Assembly (NCBI GenBank): GCA_947503885.1
Contig: CANNFD010000002.1
Location: forward strand, 248,001 to 312,000
Reading direction: 5' to 3'
Length of the DNA stretch: 64,000 nt
From: an uncultured Olleya sp.
Lineage (GTDB): Bacteria > Bacteroidota > Bacteroidia > Flavobacteriales > Flavobacteriaceae
Below are positions 8,510 to 17,100 of the stretch, one piece after another. The notes under the pieces were generated by a model. It made no database searches and was not told where the DNA came from. It saw only the letters and a list, made by a program, of their open reading frames with translations. The first letter of the stretch is position 1, and every line of letters starts with the position of its first letter. A program made the position numbers and the translations under genes.

Positions 8510-9427
8510 TTGCCTTTAGATTTTTTAAAAATAAAGATAGTTGACACTACTACAATAAAGGCATTGTGGGAAAACCCTCTATTGTATTTTCACTCTAAAG
8601 ATGAAACACTTTTAAAAGACAGGGAAACAATACACACTAAAGACAAAAAGCAATATAAAGGAATACTATTTGAACTAACATCATACGCCTTATATATAGA
8701 GTTTAAACCTCATTATTTTTTTAATGACAACAAACACAATGCTAATGATTTTAGTGTTGAGAATTGCATAAAAACACTATCTAAATTTATTAATCTTTTT
8801 AGTTTAAATCCGTTTCATTTACAAGTTATAAATATTGAGTTTGGCGTAAATATAATAATACCAAAAAAACTGATTTGTGTTAAAGAATTATTATTGTGTT
8901 TAGTATTTCATAATAAAAATGCATTTCACACAGACCGAAGATTTCCTTTTACAAGATATAGTTCAAAATCAAATGTTATTGGCAAAACAAATGTATATAA
9001 GATAATAAAAGCCTATGCTAAAGGAGTACAATTTCCAGCAGTAACAGATGTAAATACTTTTAGGTTTGAAGTTAAAAGTAATAGAAAAGAATATATTAAA
9101 AAATTAGGTGTTGAAACATTAAACGATTTACTAAACAAAGACACCTATTTAACTTTAGAAAAACATATTTTAAACGAGTTTGACAACGTTTTAATAATAG
9201 ATGACACAATAACTCCTAAAGTATCAAAGACAAGGCTAAAAACACACCAAAAACGATTAAACCCTATGACGTGGCACAGGTATTTACAAAGCACAAGAAA
9301 TGTTTTTAGGCGTAATTTTAAAGACTACTACAAAACACTTGACACTTGTAAATCACATCTTAAAAAAGAACTAAGGTTATTGATATATAACAAACTTCAA
9401 GAATTAAAAAAAAGTGTGCAGATTTAA
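8510..9427 (+). CDS. Possible phage/plasmid replication initiation protein (gene II/X-like), TTG start
   Basis: A 305-residue basic protein. No ATG occurs before residue 250 and TAA lies directly upstream at 8507, so TTG at 8510 is the only reasonable start. The order of elements recalls the filamentous-phage/plasmid replication family (gene II/X or Rep_trans type): an N-terminal 'DFLKIKIVDT' strand, 'INIEFGVNI', a 'KIIKAYAKGVQF' segment where relatives have 'KIYDKG.Q', and then 'FRFEVKSNRKEYIKKLGVETLNDLL', close to the 'RFEV...LG..TL.DL' pattern. No HUH motif or clear catalytic Tyr can be assigned, so this is a family-level guess. A terminator hairpin overlaps its 3' end. Confidence 0.5.
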   Translation: MPLDFLKIKIVDTTTIKALWENPLLYFHSKDETLLKDRETIHTKDKKQYKGILFELTSYALYIEFKPHYFFNDNKHNANDFSVENCIKTLSKFINLFSLNPFHLQVINIEFGVNIIIPKKLICVKELLLCLVFHNKNAFHTDRRFPFTRYSSKSNVIGKTNVYKIIKAYAKGVQFPAVTDVNTFRFEVKSNRKEYIKKLGVETLNDLLNKDTYLTLEKHILNEFDNVLIIDDTITPKVSKTRLKTHQKRLNPMTWHRYLQSTRNVFRRNFKDYYKTLDTCKSHLKKELRLLIYNKLQELKKSVQI

Positions 9428-9459
9428 ACCTCTATATAGGTTTATTACGCACACTTTTT
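9409..9459 (+). terminator. Terminator with a nested hairpin, overlapping the rep-like 3' end
   Basis: Outer stem AAAAAGTGTGC / GCACACTTTTT with an inner stem AAACCT / AGGTTT. The stem begins inside the last codons of the rep-like gene, and the 3' arm ends in a T run. Confidence 0.75.
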
Positions 9460-9662
9460 ATTTATTACAACTTAACGCAATAGAGTATGTTTTTTAATTA
9501 ATTAATTAATATTAATATTAATGTTTAGTTATTAGAGTTAATTGCTCTTTAGGTTAGCAAATCAATAGTTGTTTAGAATTGATTAATCAAACTTTTTTCA
9601 ATTCCATAAATACTTTATAGTCTAATGTAATATATTAGTACAATTAATCAATTACAATTTTT

Positions 9663-10697
9663 ATGGATAACAAAAGACTCAAACAGATAACTAACCAAAT
9701 ATCTAAGAATTTACAAAGTTGGGATTTTGACAAAGCAATAAGTTTTAGTACAGACGAAACTCAAACAAGAGATTTCTTAATTGAGCCATTTTTTGAATTA
9801 CTCGACTATAGTAAAATGGATGACTATTTACACGAGTATATTGCAGATATGGGAACTAAAAGAGGGCGTCGAGTTGATATGGCTATTAGTTTTGGCAAAA
9901 ACCAACCAACAATTTTAATTGAGTGCAAAAAAGCAACTATAAATTTAACAGACAACCACTTTAGGCAATTAAACGAATATTGTCTTTACACAGAAACTGC
10001 GAAAATTGGCATAGTAACTAATGGAATCGTTTATGATTTTTATGCTCGTAGTAGTGAGAATAATGTAATACTTAATGAAACGCCTTTTTACTCATTTAAT
10101 TTAACAGACTACACCGATGCAGATATTGAAAAATTAGCATTATTCTATAGACCAACATTTGATATTAATTCTGTATTGCAAGAGGCAGAAGACGTGTATT
10201 TTTTAGAAAAATTTGACAATGCTTTATTTGAAACCTTATCAAATCCTGCTGATGATTTTATAAAACTAATTTATAAAAAAATGGGAGGCAAAAGATTAAC
10301 GCAAAACGTATTAAATCAAATTTACGGATTGATAAACTCTAATTCATTAAAAGTTATAGTTGACAGAATAGTATCAAAAGAGATAAGAGAGTCAAATTCT
10401 GGAATTATAACAACTGCCGAAGAAATAAAAGTTTACAATATAATTAAGACAATATTAGCAATGTCTTCTAAAATTAAAGATGCTGAACTAAGTAGAATAT
10501 CATACAGAGATTTTAAAGGCTCTTTTGCAATTATAGTGGATGAAAGTAGTAGAAAGAAAATCTGCTCATTATTACTGCACAAAAATTTAATTGAAATAAA
10601 TAAAGACACCTTTGAGTTAAAAGGAACAAATACAACATCACTTACTGAATTCAAAAAAGAACTTGTTGCATCTGCTTTAAAAAACCTTAGTGAATAG
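9663..10697 (+). CDS. Stand-alone type I restriction HsdR_N-like nuclease-domain protein
   Basis: A 344-residue protein. Residues 20-140 match the N-terminal nuclease domain of type I restriction R subunits, with a PD-(D/E)xK-type core: Asp in 'GRRVDMAISF' and the 'TILIECKKA' Glu-x-Lys, then 'HFRQLNEYC'. The helicase motor of a real HsdR is missing, as are any hsdM or hsdS genes nearby, so it is not a classical type I system. The remaining 200 residues hold helices and a C-terminal 'GSFAIIVDESSRKKICSLL' segment I cannot name. Lying in the cargo position next to the right att site, it is a plausible defence or nucleic-acid effector gene. About 235 bp of AT-rich DNA upstream should hold its promoter. 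Confidence 0.75.
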   Translation: MDNKRLKQITNQISKNLQSWDFDKAISFSTDETQTRDFLIEPFFELLDYSKMDDYLHEYIADMGTKRGRRVDMAISFGKNQPTILIECKKATINLTDNHFRQLNEYCLYTETAKIGIVTNGIVYDFYARSSENNVILNETPFYSFNLTDYTDADIEKLALFYRPTFDINSVLQEAEDVYFLEKFDNALFETLSNPADDFIKLIYKKMGGKRLTQNVLNQIYGLINSNSLKVIVDRIVSKEIRESNSGIITTAEEIKVYNIIKTILAMSSKIKDAELSRISYRDFKGSFAIIVDESSRKKICSLLLHKNLIEINKDTFELKGTNTTSLTEFKKELVASALKNLSE

Positions 10698-10748
10698 TAT
10701 AGCCTAAACATTACGCACGTGAAGATGCTAAATAAAGTATTTTAAAAG

Positions 10749-10865
10749 ATGAAGAACTATAAGAACGACACAAGGTTTACATTGCTTTATAGTAAAACAT
10801 TTTGGATTGTTTTAATTGTTTTATTCATTGCATATTCTATACTTAAATCAATTAACTATATATGA
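10749..10865 (+). CDS. Small single-pass membrane peptide (38 aa)
   Basis: ATG at 10749 gives MKNYKNDTRFTLLYSKTF followed by the hydrophobic 'WIVLIVLFIAYSIL' and a short tail. It was below the ORF-track cut-off. Its TGA overlaps the ATG of the next gene (ATGA at 10862-10865), a strong sign that it is translated. Unknown family; it could be a small membrane effector, an antitoxin-regulated toxin or a phage-type minor coat peptide. Confidence 0.55.
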   Translation: MKNYKNDTRFTLLYSKTFWIVLIVLFIAYSILKSINYI

Positions 10866-11152
10866 ACTTAGAAGAACTACACAAGCATTGCAAAGATGCA
10901 ACACGCAAAGCCTTTAACGAGTATAAAAGGCAAATAGATGTTGCTTTGTTTCCTTTTGATAATTCGGTTAAAGACACACTTCAAGACCAAATGTTAATTG
11001 AAATTGGCAACCCAATAACTAAACACTTTGTAAATAATTACAACCTATCCAGCAAGCAATTAGAATACATTAAAAACACTATTGACCAATATAGACAGAT
11101 TGCATTAAACACTTCAAATAATTACGCCAAACGTTATTTAATTAATGACTAA
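10862..11152 (+). CDS. Uncharacterised small protein of the island (96 aa)
   Basis: Starts inside the stop of the 38-aa peptide gene (ATGA overlap). The product looks all-helical and soluble ('LEELHKHCKDATRKAFNEY', 'QLEYIKNTIDQYRQIAL'). No family recognised. It is translationally coupled to membrane peptides on both sides, so it probably works with them or is regulated with them. Confidence 0.6.
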   Translation: MNLEELHKHCKDATRKAFNEYKRQIDVALFPFDNSVKDTLQDQMLIEIGNPITKHFVNNYNLSSKQLEYIKNTIDQYRQIALNTSNNYAKRYLIND

Positions 11153-11249
11153 TAAAGAGCCTAAGAACTACGCAAACCATTTAATAATTCTGTTATTTAT
11201 TATTGCAGTAGTAATTGCTTTAAAAATTGTCTTTAAACTAACAGAATGA
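11145..11249 (+). CDS. Small single-pass membrane peptide (34 aa)
   Basis: ATG at 11145 lies 8 bp inside the preceding gene, giving MTNKEPKNYANH followed by the hydrophobic 'LIILLFIIAVVIALKIVF' and a short tail, with TGA at 11247-11249 overlapping the next ATG. It is below the ORF-track limit. It has the same plan as the 38-aa peptide upstream: a charged N terminus, one helix and a short C terminus. Confidence 0.55.
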   Translation: MTNKEPKNYANHLIILLFIIAVVIALKIVFKLTE

Positions 11250-11470
11250 CATTATACGAGTTTAACATATTAGACCATAACGAACGTATGGAGGTGGTTA
11301 ATCAAAAAGGCGTTTACTTAGATACATATTCAGAACTAACAGAACGTTGCTTATTATATGCTATAGATATGTTTTTTGTAGAGGTTGTTTATGACGTAGA
11401 CCAAAATAAGATTGTCAACTTGAATAGTTTTAAAACAGGTCACTTATTAGATAAGTATTCAAGTCATTAA
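11246..11470 (+). CDS. Uncharacterised small acidic protein of the island (74 aa)
   Basis: Starts in the stop of the 34-aa peptide (ATGA overlap). The sequence 'MTLYEFNILDHNERMEVVNQ' then 'GVYLDTYSELTERCLLYAID' is typical of short alpha/beta phage or island proteins of unknown function. It is the last gene before the right att site, about 90 bp away. Confidence 0.6.
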   Translation: MTLYEFNILDHNERMEVVNQKGVYLDTYSELTERCLLYAIDMFFVEVVYDVDQNKIVNLNSFKTGHLLDKYSSH

Positions 11471-11490
11471 ATATTGGTTATTTAAATAAA

Positions 11491-11510
11491 GTTGTCAAAT
11501 GGTTGTCAAA
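11491..11510 (+). repeat. Paired GTTGTCAAA repeats near the right end (candidate integrase arm sites)
   Basis: GTTGTCAAATGGTTGTCAAA: two direct copies, matching the pair at 5936-5957 in sequence, spacing and orientation, and ending 48 bp before the right att repeat. Confidence 0.55.
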
Positions 11511-11519
11511 ATAAGAAAT

Positions 11520-11561
11520 TAAAAACCCGTAAACCATTAATAATTAACGATTTACGGATTT
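11520..11561 (-). terminator. tRNA-Leu terminator supplied by the element
   Basis: Minus strand: AAATCCGTAAATC - TTAATTATTAA - GGTTTACGGGTTTTT. Homologous to the host terminator at 5738-5776, but the stem bases differ in a paired fashion (CCGTAAA/TTTACGG here, CCTATAAA/TTTGTAGG there). Confidence 0.75.
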
Positions 11562-11589
11562 AAAAAGTACTCAAGGCGGGAATCGAACC
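11559..11589. repeat. Right attachment site (31-bp direct repeat within tRNA-Leu)
   Basis: Identical to 5773-5803. It includes the 3' 22 nt of the intact tRNA-Leu, so integration left the tRNA whole. Confidence 0.93.
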
Positions 11590-11647
11590 CGCACTCCTAA
11601 GAATCGGATTTTGAATCCGACGCGTCTACCAATTCCGCCACTTGAGC
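11568..11647 (-). tRNA. tRNA-Leu (anticodon CAA)
   Basis: The minus strand folds as a tRNA: acceptor GCTCAAG/CTTGAGT with a G-U end pair, a D arm with GGCGGAATTGGTAGACGC typical of tRNA-Leu, anticodon stem TCGGA/TCCGA with loop TTCAAAA (CAA), a long variable arm TTCTTAGGAGT, and T arm GCGGGTTCGAATCCCGC. Discriminator A; CCA is not encoded. It reads UUG codons and is the integration target of the island. Confidence 0.95.
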
Positions 11648-11731
11648 AATTAGGCATGGCAAAAATAAATATATTTTAGACAAAACCTTTAAAAATAGCG
11701 TCTAATATCCTTAAATACTAAAAAAATATCT

Positions 11732-11739
11732 TAAATTTG
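11732..11739 (+). promoter_or_regulatory. Candidate -7 box (TAAATTTG) for prs
   Basis: TAAATTTG, 52 bp before the prs ATG, matches TAnnTTTG. No clear -33 element. Confidence 0.4.
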
Positions 11740-11791
11740 CACCTCATTAAAAAACACGTAGCCTAAAAACCTACCTAACAACAGATTAACA

Positions 11792-12733
11792 ATGCCAAAT
11801 ACAAAGCCAGAAGCTAAAATATTTTCCATTACGCAAAGCAAAGCTTTAGCAGAGAAAATTGCTAGTGCATACGGAACAGACTTAGGCAAAGTGATTACCT
11901 CAACATATAGCGATGGAGAGTTTCAACCTTCATTCGAAGAATCAATTAGAGGGACTCGTATTTTCATCATTGGATCTACTAATCCAAGTTCAGAAAATTT
12001 AATGGAAATGTTGTTAATGATTGATGCTGCAAAACGTGCTTCTGCAAGACACATTACAGCAGTACTACCTTACTTTGGTTGGGCTAGACAAGATCGTAAA
12101 GACAAACCTAGAGTACCAATTGCTGCAAAATTAGTAGCTAAAATGCTTGAAGCAGCAGGTGCAACTAGAATAATTACAATGGATTTACATGCAGATCAAA
12201 TACAAGGCTTTTTTGAAAAGCCTGTAGATCATTTATTTGCATCAACAATATTTTTACCATACTTAAGAGATTTAAAATTAGACAATTTAACTATTGCTTC
12301 TCCAGATATGGGAGGATCAAAACGTGCTTATGCCTATTCAAAAGCATTAGAGAGTGATGTTGTTATTTGCTATAAACAACGTGCTAAAGCAAATGTTATT
12401 TCTCATATGGAGTTAATTGGAGATGTAACAGGAAAAAATGTAGTTTTAGTAGACGACATGGTAGATACAGCCGGAACTTTAACAAAAGCAGCGGACTTAA
12501 TGATGGAACGTGGCGCATTAAGTGTAAGAGCCATTTGTACGCACCCTATCTTGTCTGGAAATGCCTATGAGCGTATTGAAAATTCAAAACTAGAAGAATT
12601 AATTGTAACAGATTCAATTCCTTTAAAACAAGAAAGTAAAAAAATAAAAGTATTAAGCTGTTCAGATTTATTTGCCGAAGTAATGCAAAATGTACATTAC
12701 AATAAATCAATTAGCTCTAAATTTTTAATGTAG
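11792..12733 (+). CDS. prs: Ribose-phosphate pyrophosphokinase
   Basis: A 313-residue enzyme that makes PRPP from ribose 5-phosphate and ATP for nucleotide, histidine and NAD synthesis. The PRPP-binding loop 'VVLVDDMVDTAGTL' is at about 220-233, the metal/ribose signature 'TMDLHADQIQGFF' at about 130-142, and 'SPDMGGSKRA' in the second domain. Length and motif order are those of class I PRPP synthetases. It forms a natural unit with rplY 61 bp downstream, a linkage common in Bacteroidetes. Confidence 0.96.
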   Translation: MPNTKPEAKIFSITQSKALAEKIASAYGTDLGKVITSTYSDGEFQPSFEESIRGTRIFIIGSTNPSSENLMEMLLMIDAAKRASARHITAVLPYFGWARQDRKDKPRVPIAAKLVAKMLEAAGATRIITMDLHADQIQGFFEKPVDHLFASTIFLPYLRDLKLDNLTIASPDMGGSKRAYAYSKALESDVVICYKQRAKANVISHMELIGDVTGKNVVLVDDMVDTAGTLTKAADLMMERGALSVRAICTHPILSGNAYERIENSKLEELIVTDSIPLKQESKKIKVLSCSDLFAEVMQNVHYNKSISSKFLM

Positions 12734-12794
12734 TCCGATTACAACATCTAACTACTTAATAACGTATTTTAATAATTAAATATAAATAACAAAA

Positions 12795-13421
12795 ATGAAA
12801 TCAATTACAATCAACGGATCTCAAAGAGAAAGCGTAGGCAAGAAAGCAACAAAAGCCTTACGTAATGCTGGTCAGGTTCCTTGCGTACTATACGGAGGAG
12901 ACAAAGCAGTTCATTTCTCAGCAGCTGAATTAGCATTCTCTAAATTGGTGTACACACCAAATGCGCATACAGTTGTAATCGAATTAGAAGGTGGAACAGT
13001 TTTTAACGCTATTTTACAAGATATTCAATTTCACCCAGTAACAGACAGAATTTTACACGTAGATTTCTATCAAGTATTTGAAGACAAAGAAATTACAATG
13101 GACATACCGGTTAATTTTATTGGTAACCCAAGAGGTGTAAGAAATGGTGGTGTTTTACGTAAAAACAAACGTAGTTTACGTGTTAAAGCATTACCAGGAA
13201 ATTTACCAGATTTTATCGATGCTAACATCGAAGAACTTAAGATCGGTAACAAACTTTACATCACTAAGCTAGAAAACGAAGCTTATACTTTCATGCACCC
13301 AGATAACACTGTTGTATGTTTAGTTAGACGTTCTAGAGCTGCTGTAGTTGAAGACGATGATGATGAAGAAGGTGAAGAAGGAGAAGAAGGTGCAGATACA
13401 CCTGAAGCTACTCAAGAGTAA
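12795..13421 (+). CDS. rplY: 50S ribosomal protein L25 (Ctc-type, with C-terminal domain)
   Basis: A 208-residue 5S-rRNA-binding protein of the TL5/Ctc class: an N-terminal L25 domain (1-90, '[20 protein letters not shown]'), a C-terminal beta domain (about 95-180) and an acidic tail ('[16 protein letters not shown]') typical of Bacteroidetes L25. A strong terminator follows. Confidence 0.95.
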   Translation: MKSITINGSQRESVGKKATKALRNAGQVPCVLYGGDKAVHFSAAELAFSKLVYTPNAHTVVIELEGGTVFNAILQDIQFHPVTDRILHVDFYQVFEDKEITMDIPVNFIGNPRGVRNGGVLRKNKRSLRVKALPGNLPDFIDANIEELKIGNKLYITKLENEAYTFMHPDNTVVCLVRRSRAAVVEDDDDEEGEEGEEGADTPEATQE

Positions 13422-13440
13422 ACTCTTATTTTAAATATTA

Positions 13441-13478
13441 AAAAAAGCATTCTGTTAATTCAGGATGCTTTTTTATTT
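13441..13478 (+). terminator. Terminator after rplY
   Basis: AAAAAGCATTCTG - TTAATT - CAGGATGCTTTTTTATTTTT; one bulged pair. Confidence 0.85.
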
Positions 13479-13496
13479 TTACAAAAACACTTTATT

Positions 13497-14132
13497 ATGT
13501 TTGAATGGATTATTCAACTTTTTAAAAGCAATAAATCAACAAACTTTATTGAAGAACAAGATCCTATGAAGAAATTTTTAATTGTTGGCTTAGGTAATAT
13601 TGGCGAAAAATATGAAAACACACGCCATAACATAGGTTTTAAAATATTAGATTTTTTAGCAGAAAAAGAAGCAATTGTTTTTGAAACTCAAAAACTAGGT
13701 GACGTCGCTTCGTTTAGGTTTAAAGGTCGAACCTTTATTTTACTAAAGCCTAGTACCTACATGAACTTAAGTGGTAAATCTGTATTATATTGGTTAACTA
13801 AGGAAAAAATTCCTTTAGATAATTTATTAATAATTACTGACGATTTAAATCTACCTTTTGGAAGCTTAAGAATAAAAACCAAAGGTAGCGATGGCGGACA
13901 TAATGGCTTAAAAGATATTCAAGACAAATTAAACACAACTAAATATAACCGCTTTAGATTTGGTATAAGCGATGCTTTTAGCAAAGGAAGACAAGTGGAT
14001 TATGTTTTAGGAGAATGGGACGATGAAGAAAACAAAAAACTACCTGAACGTTTTGAAAAATCTGCAGAGGTCATCAAATCATTTGGTACTGCTGGCATAA
14101 ACAATACTATGAATAATTTTAATGGTAAATAA
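13497..14132 (+). CDS. pth: Peptidyl-tRNA hydrolase
   Basis: Releases peptides from peptidyl-tRNA dropped by stalled ribosomes. Core motifs: 'LIVGLGNIGEKYENTRHNIGF' (catalytic His in TRHN), 'KPSTYMNLSG', 'ITDDLNLPFG' and 'GGHNGLKD'. Two starts are possible: 13497 (211 aa, with a 23-residue N-terminal extension) or ATG 13566 (MKKFLIVGLGN, 188 aa, the usual family length). The first start lies only about 17 nt beyond the upstream terminator, so 13566 cannot be excluded. Confidence 0.92.
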   Translation: MFEWIIQLFKSNKSTNFIEEQDPMKKFLIVGLGNIGEKYENTRHNIGFKILDFLAEKEAIVFETQKLGDVASFRFKGRTFILLKPSTYMNLSGKSVLYWLTKEKIPLDNLLIITDDLNLPFGSLRIKTKGSDGGHNGLKDIQDKLNTTKYNRFRFGISDAFSKGRQVDYVLGEWDDEENKKLPERFEKSAEVIKSFGTAGINNTMNNFNGK

Positions 14133-14164
14133 AAAAAGGAAGCTAATAGCTTCCTTTTTTTTTA
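14131..14164 (+). terminator. Terminator between convergent pth and the reprolysin-type protease gene
   Basis: AAAAAAAGGAAGC - TAATA - GCTTCCTTTTTTTTTT; symmetric enough to act on both strands. Confidence 0.85.
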
Positions 14165-14173
14165 TAATAGTTT

Positions 14174-17100
14174 CTATTTTATAATAAGTTTTCTTGTTGC
14201 TTTTGACTTACCATCAGTAACGCTTAACATATATAAACCAGACTCTACATTATTTAATTTAATGGTTTGATTAAAGTCATTACTATTTTTAAATGAGTCA
14301 TCAAATACACGTCTACCTCTAACATCATAAACGACAACATTAACATCACTACCAAGGTTATTGTTTTTCATTTGAATAACAAATTCTCCATTATTAGGAT
14401 TTGGATAAACATTAAAGTTGCTAAAATCGCTAAACTCATCCACAGACAAAGCTGCCATCACATTAATTCGATAATCTTCAACTTCAGCATCATGTCCATT
14501 TTGACAAGAAGTAGCAGCAGAAAAATATTTGGTAGTTACTCGCATAGTTGTAGCTCCAATTACAGCATCTGAAGGAACAGCAACAATCATTCCTGAATTA
14601 CTTGAAGGACCGTTAGTAACATCATTTGCAGTACCTAGGTCATACGTCTCATTAGCTTCAAATAAACAATTTTGATTCCAATCAATCCAAACACTTGTTA
14701 CACATGTATAAGGCCCATCAGTATTTTGGTTTGTAACTAACGAGTATCCTGTACCTCTATTAACATCTGTAGTTTGAGTCGCTGTAGGATTACTAGTATA
14801 ATCACTATAACCAGAAGGTTTTCCAGAAGGGTTAGCAATAGTCCCAAACTGCACAAAAGTAGTACTCGTAGCGTAGCTTGTATTTGCTACTGATGCACAA
14901 ATACCATCAATAATTGTTAATGGCAAATCAACAGCTTTTGTCTGAGTTGCTGAAGTCCCTGTTACTGTTATTATATAATCACCAGGAGTTGCTCCTGTTA
15001 AACTAGAAACATCAACTTGCAAATCACCATCTGTATTTAAACTAGATGGTGTAAAAGACACGTTTGCAATGGCTAGTGCCGGACTAATAACAGCTGTAAA
15101 ATTAGTAGTTTCAGAAAAACCATTAACTGTTATCATGTTTACATCATATGTAACAGCATCAATACCACATGCTACTTGAGCTCCTGTCTGACTATTTAAC
15201 ACAAAAGAAGGAGTATTACTTATAGGAAAAATTTCTGATAAAGCATAAAAAATATTATCCGCAGCTTCAACCATAACTCTTGCATTGTTAGTATCAGCAA
15301 TAGCTGGTATCGCAACAGTTTCTGAACCATCATTAGGCACACCAGACGCTAAAATAGTTGGAAAAGTTAATCCACCATCTGTAGAGAATTTAATATTTAC
15401 AGTTTGACAATTGATAGTTGCTCCATTAGTTGCACCTACATTCCAAGTTAAAGTTTGATTACTTCCAGAGCCCCAAGCAGGAGGTGTTACGACAGTAAAA
15501 GGTTGATTTCCTACAACTTCCACAACCATTAAATCTGCATCAGTCTGACCAATTCCATTAGCAAAACCACTAGCATTATCTCTAACAATAAAAGAAAAAT
15601 TCATTGTTCTAGCTACTGCAGGAGTAACTTCCCAAGTTGGGGTTAAATTTCCTGCAACGACATCACTATAACTTGGCATATACCTGTCAGGAGAATCTGT
15701 TGGCAGAATCGACCTATACATTGGTCCTGTAGTCCAATTTGGTTGTGGCGCACCATTAGTTGGCGCTTGGGATGGGTCATTTGGACTCCAGTTGTAAGTT
15801 AGACTGGCCAAACCATCAGGATCTGTAGCAGAACCCCTTAATACAAATGCAGTACTAGGTGGTATTGAATAATCAGGACCAGCATCTGCTACAGGTGGTT
15901 GGTTTGTAAGCGCCATAGTTACACCACAATCACTAGTTCCCCCCGGTTGGATGTTTGCTGATATATCTCTAATATTTACATAATTAAAATGGGCATCACT
16001 ATTATTCTGCACATTAGTAGCACAGATACCTGCATACCCCATAATTGAGCTACCAGAAGCAGGCTCAACCTCAGTCATTCCATTACCAGAACGACTACAA
16101 GTATTCATACTATGCCATCCATCAAATTGATGTCCCATCTCATGTGCAACATAATCAATATCAAACGCATCTCCAGTAGGGTTTGCTCTTCCAGTATATC
16201 CTCTACCCTTTTGATTTCCTGTATAAGGCGGTGCTCCATCTAAACATACACAACCTAAACAACCTGCACTACCTCCACCAGAGGTATTAAAGTTATGCCC
16301 GATATCATATAAACTTTCATCATTTAAAGTTGTCGAAATAACTTGTTGTGTTGTTGTATTATATTCTCCTGCCCAAGGATCTGTAAGAGGGTTATAGTAT
16401 ATTAATTGGTCATTTTGATTTATAAAAACTAATGTTATAGCTAAATCTCTTTCATAAACTTCATTTACTCTATTAATGGTAATCGCCATTTGAGCCTGAA
16501 TATTTTGTTTTTTTTGAGCATCAGTTCCTGCTCCAGCAAATATTTCTCCATATTCTCCATTACAAGTTTGTGCTAAACGGTAAGTTCTAAGCTGCATATC
16601 GTCTGTATCTGCTAATGATTTAGCGGTTTGATTAGTTAAAGAACTTAGCTCAACCTTTTCATCTGTTAAACATTCAAAACCTTGTAAGTCCTGTCCTAAA
16701 GCGCTTCTTAAATAAACGATATAAAAGTCATTAGTTGTTGTATAAGGATCAATAAATAATGAGCTTCTTTTACCTGACAAAGACATTGTATGCAATCCAA
16801 ATTGAGTCAAACTAAATCTCATAGTCGCAGTAGGGTCGTCAACACCAACAGCTTTATAAGTTTTAATCATTGGGTTTTTTGCAGCTAATTCTGACTCCAT
16901 AATTGGAGATTCTGATATACTAAATCGCTCTAAATTACCAGAAGCATTAGGAAAATAAGCGATCACATTTGACTTTCCTAAATTTTCGCTTCTTAAAGGC
17001 GCCTCCTTAATAGCTAATTTAAATTTTTCAAGATTTAATGAAAAAATTTGGTAGTCATCCGGGAAAGAGGCCCGTCTTACCTTATCCAAAGTAGATGTTT

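Larger units (their letters stand above)
5773..11589. mobile_element. Integrated genetic element (about 5.8 kb) in tRNA-Leu(CAA)
   Basis: Bounded by a perfect 31-bp direct repeat (5773-5803 and 11559-11589) that includes the last 22 nt of tRNA-Leu. It starts with a tyrosine recombinase gene next to one end and contains an excisionase-like gene and a possible Rep gene. Flanking genes (lacI-family on the left, prs on the right) are ordinary chromosomal genes. No relaxase, capsid, Zot-like ATPase or type IV secretion genes are present, so it is a small integrative element, perhaps a satellite or a filamentous-phage-related remnant, rather than a complete prophage or ICE. Confidence 0.9.

Noticed and set aside
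9663-10697. A complete type I restriction-modification system
   Set aside because: No helicase motifs, no methylase and no specificity subunit in the window; only the N-terminal nuclease-like domain is present.
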